A DNA stretch of 64,000 nt, taken from assembly GCA_002686265.1 (NCBI GenBank), contig NZBA01000096.1, positions 50,211 through 114,210 on the forward strand. The letters are read 5' to 3'. Under the pieces are notes generated by a model. The model searched no databases and was not told the DNA's origin. It saw only the letters and a list, made by a program, of their open reading frames with translations. The translations under genes were made by a program, and so were the position numbers. This document shows positions 1 to 9,354 of this stretch, in pieces (positions within the stretch are counted from its first letter, which is position 1; the number at the start of each line of letters is the position of its first letter). The stretch is from Planctomycetota bacterium (GTDB taxonomy: Bacteria > Planctomycetota > UBA1135 > GCA-002686595).

Positions 1-209
1 TCATCGCCCACCGCCTCTCCACCGTGCGCTCCGCCGACCGCATCCTGGTCATCGAGCGCGGGCGCATCGTCGAGAGCGGCACGCACGAGGAGTTGCTGGC
101 GCTCGCGGGCCCCTACCACGCCCTCACCACCCAACAGAGCCTGCGGGAGTCGGGGCGGAACGAGCGCGACTGGGGGGCGAGGGGCGCACCGGCGGGCGCG
201 GCCGACTGA
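1..209 (+). CDS. ABC exporter ATP-binding domain, C-terminal end (partial)
   Basis: The window opens inside this gene. Reading from base 3 gives [20 protein letters not shown], which is the H-loop (switch His) and following beta strand of an ABC-type nucleotide-binding domain, followed by the usual GTHEELLA segment and a hydrophilic tail ending in TGA at 207-209. The AHRLSTV wording and the [13 protein letters not shown] sequence are typical of fused membrane-plus-ATPase exporters (MsbA/LmrA type) rather than importers. The substrate cannot be told from the fragment. The next gene starts 35 bases later on the same strand. Confidence 0.85.
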   Translation, partial: IAHRLSTVRSADRILVIERGRIVESGTHEELLALAGPYHALTTQQSLRESGRNERDWGARGAPAGAAD

Positions 210-243
210 CGCTCCCTTGCCCGTCGGCGAGCGGGCGCCGATC

Positions 244-1053
244 ATGGCGCGCGTGAACCCCTCCCCCCGATCCTGCCAGCTCTTCGTCCCGATCTTCCTC
301 CTGCTCGGCGCCTGCAACGCCCGCCCGCCGCTCTTGATCGCCCACCGCGGGAACTCCTCGGCGGCTCCCGAGAACACCCTGGCCGCCGTGCGTTCGGCCG
401 TGGCCCTGGACCCGGCCCCCGACCTGTGCGAGATCGACGTGCACCGCAGCGCGGACGGCGAGCTGGTGGTGATCCACGACGACACCCTCGAGCGTACCGC
501 CGGGGCGGCCGGGCGCGTCGCGGACCTGACTCTGGCCGAGCTGCGCCGCCACCCGGTCGGGTTCGCCGAGCGCTTCGGCGAGCGCTTCGCCGAGGAGCCG
601 CTGCCGGTCCTGGGCGAGGTGCTCACCCTGCTCGAGGACACCGACACCGACTTGATGATCGAGATCAAGGTGCGCGGCGTAGGCGGTGAAATCGCACGCC
701 TGCTGGCCGAGCGCGGCGAGCTCGACCGACACCTGATCGCCAGCTTCGACCCGGGAGTCGTGGTGGACGCCTCGATGGCCGTCGCGAGCGTGCGCACCCT
801 GCTCCTGCGCGGGGAGTCGACGCCCGAAGAGCTCGAGCTCGCGCGGCGCATCGGAGCCGACGTGGTCGGCGTCTCCGCGCGCTCCCTAACGCGGCGGGCC
901 GTGGGGCGTGCCCACGACTCCGGCCTGGAGCTGTGGGTCTACACGGTCAACGATCCCGACCGCGCGGAGGAGCTGCTGGACTGGGGTGTGGACGGGCTGA
1001 TCAGCGACCATCCGGCGCGGATGCGCGCCCTCCCGCCCCTCGCTCCCCGCTAG
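244..1053 (+). CDS. Glycerophosphodiester phosphodiesterase, lipoprotein
   Basis: This 269-residue protein would hydrolyse glycerophosphodiesters to glycerol-3-phosphate and an alcohol. The GDPD TIM-barrel signature is visible: LIAHRGNSSAAPENTLAA (catalytic His, Arg and the Glu-Asn pair), then EIDVHRSADGELVVIHDDTL, which supplies the metal-binding Glu/Asp and second His, and later MIEIKV. The ATG at 244 is preferred over the upstream TTG at 217 because it begins a compact lipoprotein signal ending LLLGAC, so the mature enzyme should be lipid-anchored outside the inner membrane. It converges on the next gene, with a small GC-rich inverted repeat between them. Confidence 0.9.
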   Translation: MARVNPSPRSCQLFVPIFLLLGACNARPPLLIAHRGNSSAAPENTLAAVRSAVALDPAPDLCEIDVHRSADGELVVIHDDTLERTAGAAGRVADLTLAELRRHPVGFAERFGERFAEEPLPVLGEVLTLLEDTDTDLMIEIKVRGVGGEIARLLAERGELDRHLIASFDPGVVVDASMAVASVRTLLLRGESTPEELELARRIGADVVGVSARSLTRRAVGRAHDSGLELWVYTVNDPDRAEELLDWGVDGLISDHPARMRALPPLAPR

Positions 1054-1055
1054 AC

Positions 1056-1075
1056 GGGCCGCCAGGAGCGGCCTG
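1056..1075. terminator. Inverted repeat between convergent genes
   Basis: GGCCGC and GCGGCC are separated by a five-base loop in the 24-base gap between two convergent genes. The stem reads the same on both strands, so it could end transcription in both directions. There is no T-tract, so this is only a candidate. Confidence 0.35.
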
Positions 1076-1077
1076 AT

Positions 1078-2163
1078 TCAGGGCAAGCGCCGCGCGAGGG
1101 CGGGCGAGAGGCGTCGGGTGAGCCAACCCGGAAAACGCGACCACGCACCGCGCAGGGCGCGCGTGCGCGGGTTGGAGGGCGTGAAGCTCGGCGTGGATCG
1201 GCTGCGCACGAGGTGATAGCGATAGGCGAGGGAGCGCGCTTCGAAGCCCTGGTTGCGCTTGAAGGCGACCGTACCCGCGTCGCGCCTGCTGCGCCCGAGA
1301 TCGAATCGCAGCAGGCCCTTGTCGCGAGCCCACTCCCCCAGCTCGGCGATCATGAAGCTGGTCGCCGAGCACTCGCGATTGGCCTGGGGCGTCGTGCCGA
1401 TGTAGTACATGGCGAAAGTGTCGCCGTGGACGAAGGACATGCTCGCGGCGAGGGTGCGCCCACCGCGCCGAGCCGCATGGACCACGGCCGCCGAACCGAG
1501 CTCCTCACCGACGGCGCGGAACCAGGCCGGCGGCAGACTCGGTGAGCCCAACCGACGCTTGCTGTCGTGGAACAGGCGCTCGAGGTCCGCGAGGTACTCC
1601 GTTCCCTCGACCAGCTCGAGGCCGTGGCGGTCTCGCGCCCGGCGCACGAGGCGCCGCTCTTCCTTGGGCAGGCCCGCCAGGAGATCCTCGCCCACCGCGG
1701 GCAGGTCACGGGCGAAGGAAACGTAGAGATCCGAGGAGGTGAGGTCGGCCAGGCCCGGGTCCTCCTCGCAGCGCAACTCGAGGCGTCCGACGCGCTCGAT
1801 GCGCGCCAGCTCCACGGCCGTCGACACCAGGGAGCGAACGACGAAGTCATCCTCTCCGAGCGGTCCGGCGGCGACGCCGTAGGGGACCGAGATCAGGTGC
1901 GGCGGCCCGAAGAGGCCGCGGCAGCGCGCCAGGGGCAAGACCCCCACGATGCGCCCGGCGCGCCAGGCAACGAGGTCGCGCCGCGCGTGGCCGAAGACGC
2001 GCTCGCCGGCGCGCAGCCAGCCGGCGCGCTGGGCGAAGCGCCCCCGCGGGTGGGCCGCCACGAAGGCGTCACGCTCCTCGTCGTCCGCGGCGCAGCCGGC
2101 GCGCACCTCCAGCGCTTCGCTCTGCGAGGGCGGGAAGGCTGATCCGTCGGGAGGGGGCTGCAT
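1078..2163 (-). CDS. FemAB/GNAT-fold acyltransferase
   Basis: The 361-residue product resembles the FemAB-like group of double GNAT-fold transferases (Acetyltransf_6, BioF2-like), including those found near exosortase/PEP-CTERM clusters. Supporting stretches are the N-terminal AHPRGRFAQRAGWLRAGERVF, the middle LLAGLPKEERRLVRRARDRH, and the C-terminal segment with YYIGTTPQANRECSATSFMI followed by FDLGRSRRDAGTVAFKRNQG. In this family that C-terminal pattern (G-R-S, then FK.x.W/G.P) is the acyl-donor region. Family members add amino acids or acyl groups to cell-surface polymers; the substrate here is unknown. No exosortase gene lies nearby. The start is the first ATG in the frame. Confidence 0.75.
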   Translation of the reverse strand: MQPPPDGSAFPPSQSEALEVRAGCAADDEERDAFVAAHPRGRFAQRAGWLRAGERVFGHARRDLVAWRAGRIVGVLPLARCRGLFGPPHLISVPYGVAAGPLGEDDFVVRSLVSTAVELARIERVGRLELRCEEDPGLADLTSSDLYVSFARDLPAVGEDLLAGLPKEERRLVRRARDRHGLELVEGTEYLADLERLFHDSKRRLGSPSLPPAWFRAVGEELGSAAVVHAARRGGRTLAASMSFVHGDTFAMYYIGTTPQANRECSATSFMIAELGEWARDKGLLRFDLGRSRRDAGTVAFKRNQGFEARSLAYRYHLVRSRSTPSFTPSNPRTRALRGAWSRFPGWLTRRLSPALARRLP

Positions 2164-2268
2164 GCCGATCTGGGGACGCTGCGCTACCTCGCCCTAGGCC
2201 TTGCTCATCGGCTTCACGGCCGCCGAGGGTGAAGTGTTCAGACTCCCGAGCGCCCTAGCGGACCAAAG

Positions 2269-2312
2269 CGCAGGCCGCGAGCCAAGCCCCTCGGCTCGGC
2301 TCACGGCCTGCG
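2269..2312. terminator. Strong hairpin downstream of glnA
   Basis: CGCAGGCCG (2269-2277) pairs perfectly with CGGCCTGCG (2304-2312). Inside it GAGCC (2279-2283) pairs with GGCTC (2298-2302), leaving one mismatch in a 14-pair stem. It lies about 100 bases past the glnA stop codon on the minus strand. There is no U-run, so a transcription-end or RNA-stability role is inferred. The rest of 2164-2405 shows nothing recognisable. Confidence 0.4.
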
Positions 2313-2405
2313 TGCCCTTCTCGCGGCAGTGACCACCTCGGTTCCTCCCCGAATCGGGAGCGAAGACCGCTTGGCGGCGCAGAGCCAAGTCGCGAACAAG
2401 GCCGC

Positions 2406-3809
2406 CTAGAACGTGGTCAGGTAGCGGTCGACCTCCCAGTCGTGGACGGTCGCGATGTACTCCTGCCACTCGGTGCGCTTGGCGTGCACGAAGTGCTCGA
2501 AGATGTGCTGCCCCAGGGCGTCCTTCATGACCTCGTCCTTGTCGAGGGCCGTGACGGCCTCGCCGAGGTTGGCCGGCAGGCTCTTGATCTTCAGACGCGA
2601 ACGCTCGCGGGCGCTCATGCGGTAGACGTTGGCCGAAACCGGGGGCGGGGGTTCGATCTGGTTCTTCACGCCGTCGAGCCCAGCGGCCAACATGACCGTG
2701 AAAGCCAGGTAGGGGTTGCACGTCGGGTCGGGCATGCGCAACTCACAACGCGTACCGATCGCGCGTCGGGCGGGCACACGGATCAGGGGAGAGCGGTTCC
2801 GCATCGACCAGGCCAGGTCCGTGGGAGCCTCGTAGCCGGGCACCAGCCGCTTGTAGGAGTTGACCAGTGGGTTCGTGATGGCGCAGAAGGCGCGCGCGTG
2901 CTTGAGCAGGCCGCCCACGTACCAGCGCATCGTGTCGGAGATCCCGTCGTATTCGCCGTCGGGATCGAAGAAGGAGTTGGTCCCGTCCTCGCGGAAGAGC
3001 GATTGGTGTACGTGCATGCCCGAGCCGTTCTGGCCGTGCAGCGGCTTGGGCATGAAGGTCGCGTGCAGGCCCATGTCGCGCGCCACGCGGCGCACGACGA
3101 AGCGGAAGGTGGCCAGGTTGTCGGCGGTCGCCAGGGCGCTGCCGTACTTGAAGTCGATCTCGTGCTGCCCCGGAGCCACCTCGTGGTGCGCTGCCTCGAT
3201 CTCGAAGCCGAGGGCCTCGAGGGCGATCACGATCTCCCGCCGGCACTCCTCGCCGAGATCCATGGGAGCCAGGTCGAAGTAGCCCGCGCCGTCGTGGGTC
3301 TCGGTCGTGGCTTGGCCCTCGGCGCCCTGGAGGAACAGGAAGAACTCGGCCTCGGGACCGGCATTCATGACGAAGCCGAGCTCCGCGGCTCGCGCGCACA
3401 TGCGCTGCAGGGCGAGGCGCGGGCAACCCTCGAAGGGCGTTTCGTCGGGGTTGTAGATGTCGCAGATCAGACGCGCCACGCGCCCCTGGTCGCGACCGCC
3501 GTGACCGACCGAGACCCAGGGGTCGATGCGGTAGGTCGCGTGGTCCGGCTTGAGGAGCATGTCCGACTCCTCGATGCGCGTGAAACCCTCTACGGAGGAC
3601 CCGTCGAACTGGATCTCACCGTCGAGAGCCTTCTCGAACTGGCTGGCGGGGACCTCGATGTTCTTGTTGATGCCGGTCAGATCCGTGAACTGCATGCGCA
3701 AGAAGCGCACGTTGTGCTCCCGGGTGTGCTCCAGGATCTGCTGGCGGTCCATCCGGGAATCGATCGCCTGGTAGGCCTCGAGCTCGCTGGGGCTGATGGT
3801 GCTGGTCAT
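2406..3809 (-). CDS. glnA: Glutamine synthetase type I
   Basis: Forms glutamine from glutamate, ammonia and ATP in the cytoplasm. The 467-residue length and motifs fit GSI: DGSSVEGF near residues 69-76 (the Asp latch region), AEFFLF for the metal site, NGSGMHVHQSL for the ATP/glutamate loop, and RNRSPLIRVP. The C-terminal part, NVYRMSARERSRLKIKSLP followed by EWQEYIATVHDWEVDRYL, resembles the GSI-alpha group (Bacillus-like). It lacks the NLYDLPPEE adenylylation-site context of GSI-beta enzymes, so control by adenylylation is not expected. The gene stands alone and is divergent from the OPT transporter, with a 344-base shared upstream region. Confidence 0.95.
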   Translation of the reverse strand: MTSTISPSELEAYQAIDSRMDRQQILEHTREHNVRFLRMQFTDLTGINKNIEVPASQFEKALDGEIQFDGSSVEGFTRIEESDMLLKPDHATYRIDPWVSVGHGGRDQGRVARLICDIYNPDETPFEGCPRLALQRMCARAAELGFVMNAGPEAEFFLFLQGAEGQATTETHDGAGYFDLAPMDLGEECRREIVIALEALGFEIEAAHHEVAPGQHEIDFKYGSALATADNLATFRFVVRRVARDMGLHATFMPKPLHGQNGSGMHVHQSLFREDGTNSFFDPDGEYDGISDTMRWYVGGLLKHARAFCAITNPLVNSYKRLVPGYEAPTDLAWSMRNRSPLIRVPARRAIGTRCELRMPDPTCNPYLAFTVMLAAGLDGVKNQIEPPPPVSANVYRMSARERSRLKIKSLPANLGEAVTALDKDEVMKDALGQHIFEHFVHAKRTEWQEYIATVHDWEVDRYLTTF

Positions 3810-4153
3810 CGCGGTAGGTGTGCGTGGGATGGCGGTTGAGGGGGCCTCAGGGCCCTCGTGGGGAGGGGTATCACAATAACGCGACCCCCGACTCTGCTAC
3901 ACAAAACGAGCGCCGCTGTCATTTCTTGAGCGCTCCTCCGCAGATAATGAGGCCGAATTGGCCGCGCCGCCACCCAATTCCTGCGCATTCTGTGCTTTTT
4001 CGGGATCACCGAGCCCAACAGAGGGTGCGGGAGGGGCGCGCCCGCCTCCCGTGCCTGGCGCGGGGGCTTCCCCTCCCCGCCGTGCTTGCCCCCCCGGTGT
4101 GATCGGACCAAGATCCCTGCCCCGCCCGCGGGCGGCCCACGGAGACGGAGATC
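3810..4153. promoter_or_regulatory. Divergent intergenic region glnA / OPT transporter
   Basis: This 344-base gap separates two divergent genes and must hold both promoters. The part nearest glnA (about 3865-4000) is clearly less GC-rich than its surroundings. I could not single out convincing -35/-10 pairs, and saw no sigma-54 GG-N10-GC element. A GGAG motif about 10 bases before the ATG at 4154 is a plausible ribosome site for the transporter. Confidence 0.5.
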
Positions 4154-5947
4154 ATGCACCCCCCCCGACGCAGCTGGACGAGCGGCATCTTCCAGCGCCG
4201 CTACCGCGAGATCACTCCCGAGGCGATCGGCTTCGGCATCCTGATCGGGGTGGTGATGAACGCCGCCATCACCTACTCCGGTCTCAAGATCGGTTTCACG
4301 ATCGGCGGCAGCGCCATCGCCGCCGTCCTCGGCTGGGGCGTCCTGCGTGGGATCCTGCGCAAGGGCAGCATCGTCGAGAACAACGTGGCCCAGACCGTGG
4401 CCTCCTCGGTCAACACCTCCAACAGCGGCGTGATCTTCACGGTCCCGGTCCTGTTTCTGCTCGGAGTGCGGATCGACTTCTGGTGGCTGACCGCGGCCTG
4501 CACGGCCGGCGCGATCCTGGGGGTGGCGTTCATCATCCCCACGCGCAAGCAGATGATCGACTGCGACCGCCTGCGCTTCCCGACCGGAACCGCCGTCGCT
4601 GCCGTCCTGCGTTCTCCCGGCGAGGGCGTCGAGAAGGCGCTCGTGCTCATGGGCGGCATCGGTCTCGCGATGGCGGTCTTCTTCTTCACCCAGAGCCACG
4701 CGGTGCTCGGTATCCCCGGCTACGCCCAGCTGGGAATCCCAGGCGTCGGCGAAGACGTTCTCGATGTCGGGATGTGGATCGCCAGCCTGCCGGGCGTCGG
4801 CGGCCTGTGGCACGACTCGTTCCAGTTCACCTGGGCCATCGCGCCTTTCGCCCTGGGCGCAGGGTTCATCACCGGCCGCCCCGGTCTGGTGGTCCTCGCG
4901 GGCGGGCTGCTGGCGGCCTACGTGATCACGCCGGTGGCCTTCGACAACCAGTGGATGCCCGCCGGAGTGGAAGCGGACGGCGCCGCGGGCTGGGCGTTGT
5001 TGAACATGAATCGGCCCTTGGGGATCGGGCTCTTGATGGGCGGCGCGCTGGTCGGGCTGCTCTTCGCCATCCCCGCCATCGGGGCCGCCCTGAAGTCGAT
5101 GCGCGGCGCCGGAGAGAGCGGCCGCGAGCGCGACGAGCTCCCCCTGGGAGTGCTGGCGGTCGCCGTCGTCGGTGCCTTCTGCGTGCTCTTCGGCGCCGCC
5201 CACGCCACGGTGTCGGGGGGCAGCCTCGGCCAGGCGGCCCTGATCGCCGCCGTCGGCACGGCCTGGATGTGGTTCGCGGGGATCGTGATCGCCCAATGCG
5301 CGGGCATGACCGACTGGAGCCCGATCTCTGGCATGGCGCTCTTGACGGTCATGGTCTGCCTGCTCTTGACCGACAACCAGGTCGTCCCGGCGGTGCTGAT
5401 CGGCGCGGCGGTGTGCGTGGCGATCACCGAGTGCGCGGACATGATGCAGGACCTCAAGACCGGCCACATGGTCGGCGGCTCGCCCCTGCGCCAGCAGTTC
5501 ATGGAGCTGTGCGTGGTCTGGATCGGCCCGGTGGTCTGCCTGGCAACGGTCTACCTGCTCGCCGAGCGCAACCTCGGCGAGTACGGCGTGGCCTTCGGCC
5601 CGGGCACCGACTCTCCCGCCCCCCAAGCCGCGGCTCTGCAGGGAGCGATCGACACGATCCGCAGCGACAACGCCCCCACCGGCCTGTACGCCATGGGCGG
5701 CGTCCTCGGCGGGCTGATGAGCTTCTCCGGCATCCCCGGCCTCGGAGTCCTCGTCGGCCTCTCCATGTACCTGCCCCTGCGCTACCTCCTGCCCTACGGC
5801 CTCGGCTGCGCGGTGCAGATGCTGCTCTCACGCCTCAAGGGAGCGAACTGGACCGAGAGGTGGGGCACTCCCTTCGCCGCCGGCCTGCTGGTGGGAGAGG
5901 GACTGCTCGGCATCGTTTTCGCGGCCATTCAAGTTCTGAGAGGGTGA
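4154..5947 (+). CDS. OPT-family oligopeptide/metal-chelate transporter
   Basis: This 597-residue multi-pass membrane protein belongs to the oligopeptide transporter (OPT) family, proton-coupled importers of small peptides or metal-siderophore-like chelates. Visible family features are EITPEAIGFGILIGVVMNAA at the first membrane segment, NNVAQTVASSVNTSNSGVIF (the conserved 'NxxQTxAS' loop), RKQMIDCDRLRFPTGTAVAA, and the late QDLKTGHMVGGSPLRQQ loop. About 14-16 hydrophobic stretches can be counted by eye. It is followed after only four bases by a membrane protein of unknown function, so the two are probably co-expressed. The substrate cannot be assigned. Confidence 0.9.
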   Translation: MHPPRRSWTSGIFQRRYREITPEAIGFGILIGVVMNAAITYSGLKIGFTIGGSAIAAVLGWGVLRGILRKGSIVENNVAQTVASSVNTSNSGVIFTVPVLFLLGVRIDFWWLTAACTAGAILGVAFIIPTRKQMIDCDRLRFPTGTAVAAVLRSPGEGVEKALVLMGGIGLAMAVFFFTQSHAVLGIPGYAQLGIPGVGEDVLDVGMWIASLPGVGGLWHDSFQFTWAIAPFALGAGFITGRPGLVVLAGGLLAAYVITPVAFDNQWMPAGVEADGAAGWALLNMNRPLGIGLLMGGALVGLLFAIPAIGAALKSMRGAGESGRERDELPLGVLAVAVVGAFCVLFGAAHATVSGGSLGQAALIAAVGTAWMWFAGIVIAQCAGMTDWSPISGMALLTVMVCLLLTDNQVVPAVLIGAAVCVAITECADMMQDLKTGHMVGGSPLRQQFMELCVVWIGPVVCLATVYLLAERNLGEYGVAFGPGTDSPAPQAAALQGAIDTIRSDNAPTGLYAMGGVLGGLMSFSGIPGLGVLVGLSMYLPLRYLLPYGLGCAVQMLLSRLKGANWTERWGTPFAAGLLVGEGLLGIVFAAIQVLRG

Positions 5948-5951
5948 ACGG

Positions 5952-7022
5952 ATGATCGGCAAACTCGGCAATCTGCTGTTGGTGATCGGGACCGTGGTCG
6001 GCGCCCTGGCCGCGGCGGACAGCGTCAAGGCCTACCGCCGCATCGACCTCTCCGCGGACGCGGACCTCTCCGGCGAGTTCCTGTTTCGCGACGTCCTCGC
6101 CGACGACGAGACTCTCCTGGTCCCCGCGAACGAGGCGCTCTCCACCGAGCGCGTGGCCGCCCTGCGCGCCGCGGGTGTCAAGAGTGTGCGCGTGCGCCGA
6201 CCGGCGCGCCCGTTCGAGCCCGCTGCCCTCCCGGAGGCGCGGGGCCGGGTCTTGCACTCCCCCGTGACCCTCGCGGGGCGCACCGAGCGCATCCGGGCGG
6301 GGCGCATCCTCACCCCCGACCTCGCGGAGCGCGCGCGCGCGGCCGGAGTCGCCTCCTTGACCGCGCGCGAGGGCGAAGCGATCGACCTCGCGGCCGAGGC
6401 GATCGACTTCTCGCGCAAGGCGCGCCTGGCGGAGGAAATCGAGCTGCCCGAGCAGGTCCCGGCCGGGACCTACCTCGACGAGGTGCGCCTGAACGAGCTG
6501 GCCGCGGCCGGAATCGAGCGCGTGGAGGTCAAGGTCCCCGGGACCTGGAACCTGGCCGACTGGACCCAACGCTGGAGCTTCTTGGGAGCCGTGCTCGCCA
6601 CCCTCGCCGGGGTCGCGCTCCTGCGCCGGGCCTCTCGGGCCGATGTGCAGGCGACTTCCACCGGCGGCCCCGCGGGCGCCGTGGCGAGCGAGAACCCCCA
6701 CACCACCCTAGAGCGCTTGCTGACGCAGACCGAGACCCTCGCGGAGAGGGTCGCCTCCCTCGACGCCGCGGCCCTGCACGAGGCGGTGGACGACCTGCTC
6801 TCAGGCCCGCTCTACACCCTGATCGAGGGTCGCGAGGCCTTGCGGGCGCGCCACGGCGTACGGGCGGCGGTGGCCTTCATGGCGCCCCTGGCCGGGGCCG
6901 AGCGCCAGCTGAATCGCGCCTGGTCGGCGGCCGTAGACGGCGCCGTCGAGGAGTCGCGCGACTGCGTGACGCGCGCCCTCGCTCCCCTGCGCGAGGCGCG
7001 GGATGCCTACCCGGCTTCCTAG
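5952..7022 (+). CDS. Membrane protein with three internal repeats, OPT partner
   Basis: I do not recognise a named family for this 356-residue protein. It begins with a hydrophobic segment (residues 3-20) and has a second one near residues 206-223. Between them lie three repeats of about 45 residues, each ending in an 'AAGV-S/E-V/L' strand: around 34-78 (RVAALRAAGVKSVRVRRP), 95-138 (ERARAAGVASLTAREG) and 142-185 (NELAAAGIERVEVKVP). The repeat pattern recalls small beta-barrel/sandwich-hybrid repeats seen in RNA polymerase beta-prime, but that is only a resemblance. The last 130 residues are Ala/Arg/Glu-rich and probably helical. It starts 4 bases after the OPT gene, so a role as transporter accessory subunit is inferred. 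Confidence 0.7.
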   Translation: MIGKLGNLLLVIGTVVGALAAADSVKAYRRIDLSADADLSGEFLFRDVLADDETLLVPANEALSTERVAALRAAGVKSVRVRRPARPFEPAALPEARGRVLHSPVTLAGRTERIRAGRILTPDLAERARAAGVASLTAREGEAIDLAAEAIDFSRKARLAEEIELPEQVPAGTYLDEVRLNELAAAGIERVEVKVPGTWNLADWTQRWSFLGAVLATLAGVALLRRASRADVQATSTGGPAGAVASENPHTTLERLLTQTETLAERVASLDAAALHEAVDDLLSGPLYTLIEGREALRARHGVRAAVAFMAPLAGAERQLNRAWSAAVDGAVEESRDCVTRALAPLREARDAYPAS

Positions 7023-7091
7023 TCACAAGGTGCTTCCGCCGCGCGCTTGCGCTAGGCTCCACGCTCCGGAACACCCCACCCCCACGAGACC

Positions 7092-7769
7092 ATGATCCGC
7101 CCTGCCGCCCTGCTGCTGATCGCCGGCCTGACCGGCGCCGCCACCCTGCCCATGCTCGGAGACTACACGACCCTGCCCGCCGATCCGGCCGAGGTGGAGA
7201 GCGCCCTGCGGGGCAACACGCTCTCCCTGGCCGAGGCGCTCGACATCGCCGCGAAGGACACCGGCGGCATCGCCAGCGAGGGCCGCATGCTCGCCGGTGG
7301 GGCCGTAGGCGCCGAGGTCAAGGTCTACGCCGAAGGCCAGGCCTGGACCGTGAACGTGGGTGCCGGCGGCGAGGTCAACTCGAAGGAGCTCACCCCGCGC
7401 TTCCCCGGCGCGCCTTGCTCGGGCGCCTGGACCGAGACACCCTCGGGCATGAAGTACTACGACCTGGTGGTCGGCCAAGGCGAGACTCCCAGCGGCCCCG
7501 CGGCGCGCGTCAAAGTCCACTACTCGGGCTGGCTGGTGGACGGGACGATGTTCGACAGCTCGGTCCAGCGCGGCCAGCCGGCGACCTTCGGCCTCAACCA
7601 GGTCATCAAGGGCTGGACCGAGGGCGTGGGCAGCATGAAGGTCGGCGGCAAGCGCAAGCTGATCCTGCCCTTCGACCTGGCCTACGGACCCATGGGCCGC
7701 GGGCCGACGATTCCGCCCAAGGCGACGTTGATCTTCGACGTCGAGCTGCTCGAGATCGTCGGGCAGTAG
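7092..7769 (+). CDS. FKBP-type peptidyl-prolyl isomerase with PepSY-like N-domain
   Basis: The 225-residue protein has a signal peptide (residues 1-17). A PepSY-like domain follows (about 44-105, [20 protein letters not shown] ... [14 protein letters not shown]), and then a C-terminal FKBP domain. The FKBP part has [18 protein letters not shown], the [20 protein letters not shown] flap and [20 protein letters not shown], so cis-trans prolyl isomerisation outside the cytoplasm is expected. The pairing of a PepSY-like domain with an FKBP domain is uncommon; PepSY domains are usually inhibitory or protein-binding. It is a single gene, convergent with tldD. Confidence 0.9.
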   Translation: MIRPAALLLIAGLTGAATLPMLGDYTTLPADPAEVESALRGNTLSLAEALDIAAKDTGGIASEGRMLAGGAVGAEVKVYAEGQAWTVNVGAGGEVNSKELTPRFPGAPCSGAWTETPSGMKYYDLVVGQGETPSGPAARVKVHYSGWLVDGTMFDSSVQRGQPATFGLNQVIKGWTEGVGSMKVGGKRKLILPFDLAYGPMGRGPTIPPKATLIFDVELLEIVGQ

Positions 7770-7825
7770 GCGGCCTGACCGCGAACGCGGGGCGCGCTCG
7801 CGGGTGGCGCACGCATCCGCGAGAC

Positions 7826-9331
7826 TCAGAGCCCCGCGTCCACGAAGGTCACGCCGCGGAAGCGCGCCGGGGCTGCTCCGTGGCTCATCTCGGCCACCTG
7901 CATCGGGTTTCCCTTGCCGCAGTTGGGCACGCCCCACAGGTCCCAGTGGTCCTCGTCGCAGATGGCGTCGCAGGACGCCCAGAAGGCCGGCGTCGTGCCC
8001 TGGTAGGTCGGGCTGCGCAGCAACCGCCCGAGCTTGCCGCCCCGCACCTCGCGCCCGACCTCGCAGGTGAACTGGAAGTTGAGCCGGCGCTGGTCGATCG
8101 ACCACATCTTGACCGTATCGGCGAAGACGGCGCCGTCCTCGGTGTCCGCCAGCAGGTCGTCGAAGCTCCAGCTGCCCGGCATCAGGGAGAGGTTGGTGAT
8201 GCGGATGATCGGCGGGTCGTACCAGCCCTGTGCCCGCGCGGTGCCGCGGCTGCGTTCCTCGCCGATGCGCCCGGCCCACTCACGGCTGGTGTGGTAGCCG
8301 CTGAAGACGCCGTCTCGCACCACGTGCCAGGACCCCGACGGCACGCACTCGTCGTCGAACCCGCGCGTGTCCAGGCCACCGGGCAGGGTCGAGTCCGCCA
8401 CCAGGTTCACGAGGTCCGAGCCGTAGCGGAAGCTGCCGAGCTTGTCGGTCGTGGCGAAGGAGGAGCCCGCCAGGTCCACCTCGTGGCCGAAGACGCGGTC
8501 GAGCTCGTTGGGGTGGCCGACCGACTCGTGGATCTGCAGCATCAGCTGGCTGGCGCCGAGGATCAGGGTTCGCTCCCCGGGCGGGCAGGGCTCGGCCGAG
8601 CACAGCTCGACCGCCTCGTCGCGCACCCGTTCGCCGTGGCCGGCGAGGTCCATCGACAGGACGTGCTCCCAGCCCGCGCTCTTGTAGTTGCCGCCGAAGG
8701 ACGCCGGGTAGCTGCGCGTCTCGACCTGGCCGTTCGCGGCAGCGGTCGAGGAGAGTCCGGCACCGGTGCGCACCAACACCTGGTGGATTGCCGCTCCCTC
8801 GCTCGAGGCCTGCCACTGCTCCTCGCGGCGCAGGCTGCAGGAGGCCTCGCGCACGACGGTCTCCTCCCGCCCTTCCATGGTCGCCTCGGCCTCGCGCAAG
8901 AAGGCAGCGCGCTCGCTGAGCGGGACGGCGAAGGGGTCGATTTCGACTGGCGTCGCGTATTCGCCTCGGTGTCCCTCGCTGCCGGCCAGGATCGCCGGCT
9001 CGACCACAGCGAGGGACAGGTGTCGGGCGGCGTCGACGGCCCGTTCCGCGAGGAGCTCCGCCGTGGCCAGCTCCTCTCCGCTCTCCAGGGGCGCCGCCGC
9101 GAAGCCGAAGCAGCCGCCGTGGCGCACGCGCACGCCGAGCCCGAAGTGCTCGTCGGCCTGCGCCTGCCCCACCTTGCCGTTACGCACGGAGAGCTCCTCT
9201 TGCTGCTGGCGGTTGACGCGCGCGTCGGCGTAATCGGCTCGCGCGCGTCCGCCGGCGTTAGCGCTGGCGCTAGCGCTGGCGCTCATCGCCGCTTCCACGG
9301 CGGCGCGCGCGACCTCCATCCTCTCGATCAT
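7826..9331 (-). CDS. tldD: Metalloprotease TldD-like subunit
   Basis: This 501-residue peptidase-U62 protein works with TldE/PmbA as a heterodimer. In other bacteria the pair degrades unstructured peptides and trims modified peptides. The zinc-binding motif is present as HESVGH (HExxxH) in LMLQIHESVGHPNELDRVFG, which identifies the catalytic TldD subunit. The ATG at 9331 is chosen because the protein begins MIERMEVARAAVEAAM, matching the family N-terminus, and because the partner gene stops 23 bases upstream. An unusual Ser-Ala run (residues about 16-23) is encoded by a short repeat of the GCGCTAGC type. It is last in the leuS-tldE-tldD group. Confidence 0.93.
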   Translation of the reverse strand: MIERMEVARAAVEAAMSASASASANAGGRARADYADARVNRQQQEELSVRNGKVGQAQADEHFGLGVRVRHGGCFGFAAAPLESGEELATAELLAERAVDAARHLSLAVVEPAILAGSEGHRGEYATPVEIDPFAVPLSERAAFLREAEATMEGREETVVREASCSLRREEQWQASSEGAAIHQVLVRTGAGLSSTAAANGQVETRSYPASFGGNYKSAGWEHVLSMDLAGHGERVRDEAVELCSAEPCPPGERTLILGASQLMLQIHESVGHPNELDRVFGHEVDLAGSSFATTDKLGSFRYGSDLVNLVADSTLPGGLDTRGFDDECVPSGSWHVVRDGVFSGYHTSREWAGRIGEERSRGTARAQGWYDPPIIRITNLSLMPGSWSFDDLLADTEDGAVFADTVKMWSIDQRRLNFQFTCEVGREVRGGKLGRLLRSPTYQGTTPAFWASCDAICDEDHWDLWGVPNCGKGNPMQVAEMSHGAAPARFRGVTFVDAGL

Positions 9332-9354
9332 GGCGACACTCCTCCGCTCGGGGC

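Noticed and set aside
3806..5626. Minus-strand open frame of 606 codons opposite the OPT gene
   Set aside because: Composition is His/Asp/Gly-rich and unlike any protein; the OPT gene on the other strand explains the region.
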